Source: Ignavibacteria bacterium (GTDB taxonomy: Bacteria > Bacteroidota > Ignavibacteria > Ignavibacteriales > Melioribacteraceae). From it: 7,157 nt of DNA. Positions 6,628-7,157 of this stretch are shown here, piece by piece. The first letter of the stretch is position 1, and every line of letters starts with the position of its first letter. The DNA is taken from positions 1 to 7,157 of the forward strand of contig DSBF01000124.1 in the NCBI GenBank assembly GCA_011049495.1, written 5' to 3'. The notes beneath the pieces were generated by a model. That model made no database searches. It saw only the letters and a program-made list of their open reading frames with translations, and was not told where the DNA came from. The translations under genes and the position numbers were made by a program.

Positions 6628-7157
6628 AATAAAAGTTGGTATTAGTTTACTAGTATCTCTTGTGATACTTCTGTGGGTAATAGCTTGGGCAAAAAATGTT
6701 GATATTTTTTCGGATAAAAAAGAATTGACTATAAGTTTTAATTCGGTGGCTGGATTAACTGCCGGAGATCAAGTCGCGGTTAACGGTGTTAAGAAAGGTT
6801 ATGTAGAATCTATAACTTTGGATGGTAACACTGTTTTGGTTAATACCATTCTTGATGAAGATGTTGATATTAGATCCGATGCCACATTTTCAATTTTGAT
6901 GTTGGACTTGATGGGCGGAAAGAAAATTGAAATATCCCCTGGTATTTCTGAACAGCAAATCGATTACTCTGTTGTTCAACACGGACAGTTCTCAGGTGAT
7001 ATATCAACCGCAATGGCTACTTTGAGTGGCATGGAACAGAACATTAAAAATATAATCGAAGAACTTAAGAAAAATGGCGAAGTTAAACGAGATTTTTGGA
7101 CAGGTTTAAGCATTCATTCAATTGATAAAGTAATTGCAAAATATTATAATCTTTCGA
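6605..7157 (+). CDS. MlaD/MCE-family phospholipid-transport protein (3' partial)
   Basis: MlaD-type proteins form rings in the periplasm that bind lipids for an ABC transporter moving phospholipids between the membranes. The frame is open from ATG 6605 to the window end, giving 184 residues. It begins MRQDRKTEIKVGISLL, the typical family opening, followed by one membrane anchor (11-29) and the MCE domain (about 38-115), with the characteristic VAGLTAGDQVAVNGVKKGYV (48-67) and LDLMGGKKIEISPG (100-113). Residues after about 130 begin the helical region common in longer homologues. The start overlaps the preceding gene by 23 bp with only a weak AAGAG ribosome-binding site, implying coupling. The usual permease (MlaE) and ATPase (MlaF) are not in the window. 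Confidence 0.9.
   Translation, partial: MRQDRKTEIKVGISLLVSLVILLWVIAWAKNVDIFSDKKELTISFNSVAGLTAGDQVAVNGVKKGYVESITLDGNTVLVNTILDEDVDIRSDATFSILMLDLMGGKKIEISPGISEQQIDYSVVQHGQFSGDISTAMATLSGMEQNIKNIIEELKKNGEVKRDFWTGLSIHSIDKVIAKYYNLS

Overview
This AT-rich window carries eight protein-coding genes, all on the + strand and closely packed. The first and last genes are cut by the window edges. The gene content is an acyl-CoA carboxylase, a FadL-type outer-membrane channel, a SPOR lipoprotein, and ssb followed by a CNNM/CorC protein. This fits a Gram-negative bacterium of the Bacteroidota/Ignavibacteriota/Chlorobiota group, and protein style and low GC make Ignavibacteria my best guess. That placement is inference, because no rRNA is present. 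The strong Shine-Dalgarno (SD) sequences before fadL-like and ssb, and a sigma70-like TTGAAT/TATAAT promoter, argue mildly against a classical Bacteroidia/Flavobacteriia genome.

Region 1 (1-1847): the 3' part of a biotin carboxylase gene overlaps by 8 bp a small biotin-carrier protein gene. Together they encode two subunits of an acyl-CoA (probably propionyl- or acetyl-CoA) carboxylase. The carboxyltransferase is not in view.

Region 2 (1840-3206): a convincing promoter overlaps the end of the biotin-carrier gene and has a perfect 9-4-9 palindrome across its spacer. It drives a FadL/OmpP1-type outer-membrane protein with a GTG start. A link between hydrophobic-substrate uptake and acyl-CoA carboxylation is possible but unproven.

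Region 3 (3207-3350): this non-coding gap contains GGGCTGTCT and AGACAGCCC as perfect 9-bp ends around a 99-bp AT-rich core. It resembles a small insertion-sequence-derived element (MITE).

Region 4 (3351-4458): a SPOR-domain lipoprotein gene is followed after 1 bp by a membrane polyprenol/phytol-kinase-like gene.

Region 5 (4510-7157): ssb is followed by a CNNM/CorC (GldE-like) membrane protein gene with a TTG start. A small unrecognised membrane protein overlaps that gene by 4 bp, and an MlaD/MCE-family lipid-transport protein overlaps the small one by 23 bp and runs off the end. The overlaps suggest one transcript for the last three genes. The ssb-corC order recalls the ssb-gldE-gldD order of gliding Bacteroidota, but gldD is absent here and replaced by the small protein and MlaD.

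I found no tRNA, rRNA, CRISPR array, riboswitch or convincing intrinsic terminator, and no clear sign of a wholly new system. The observations most worth following are the MITE-like element, the palindrome inside the promoter, and the unrecognised small protein tied to MlaD.
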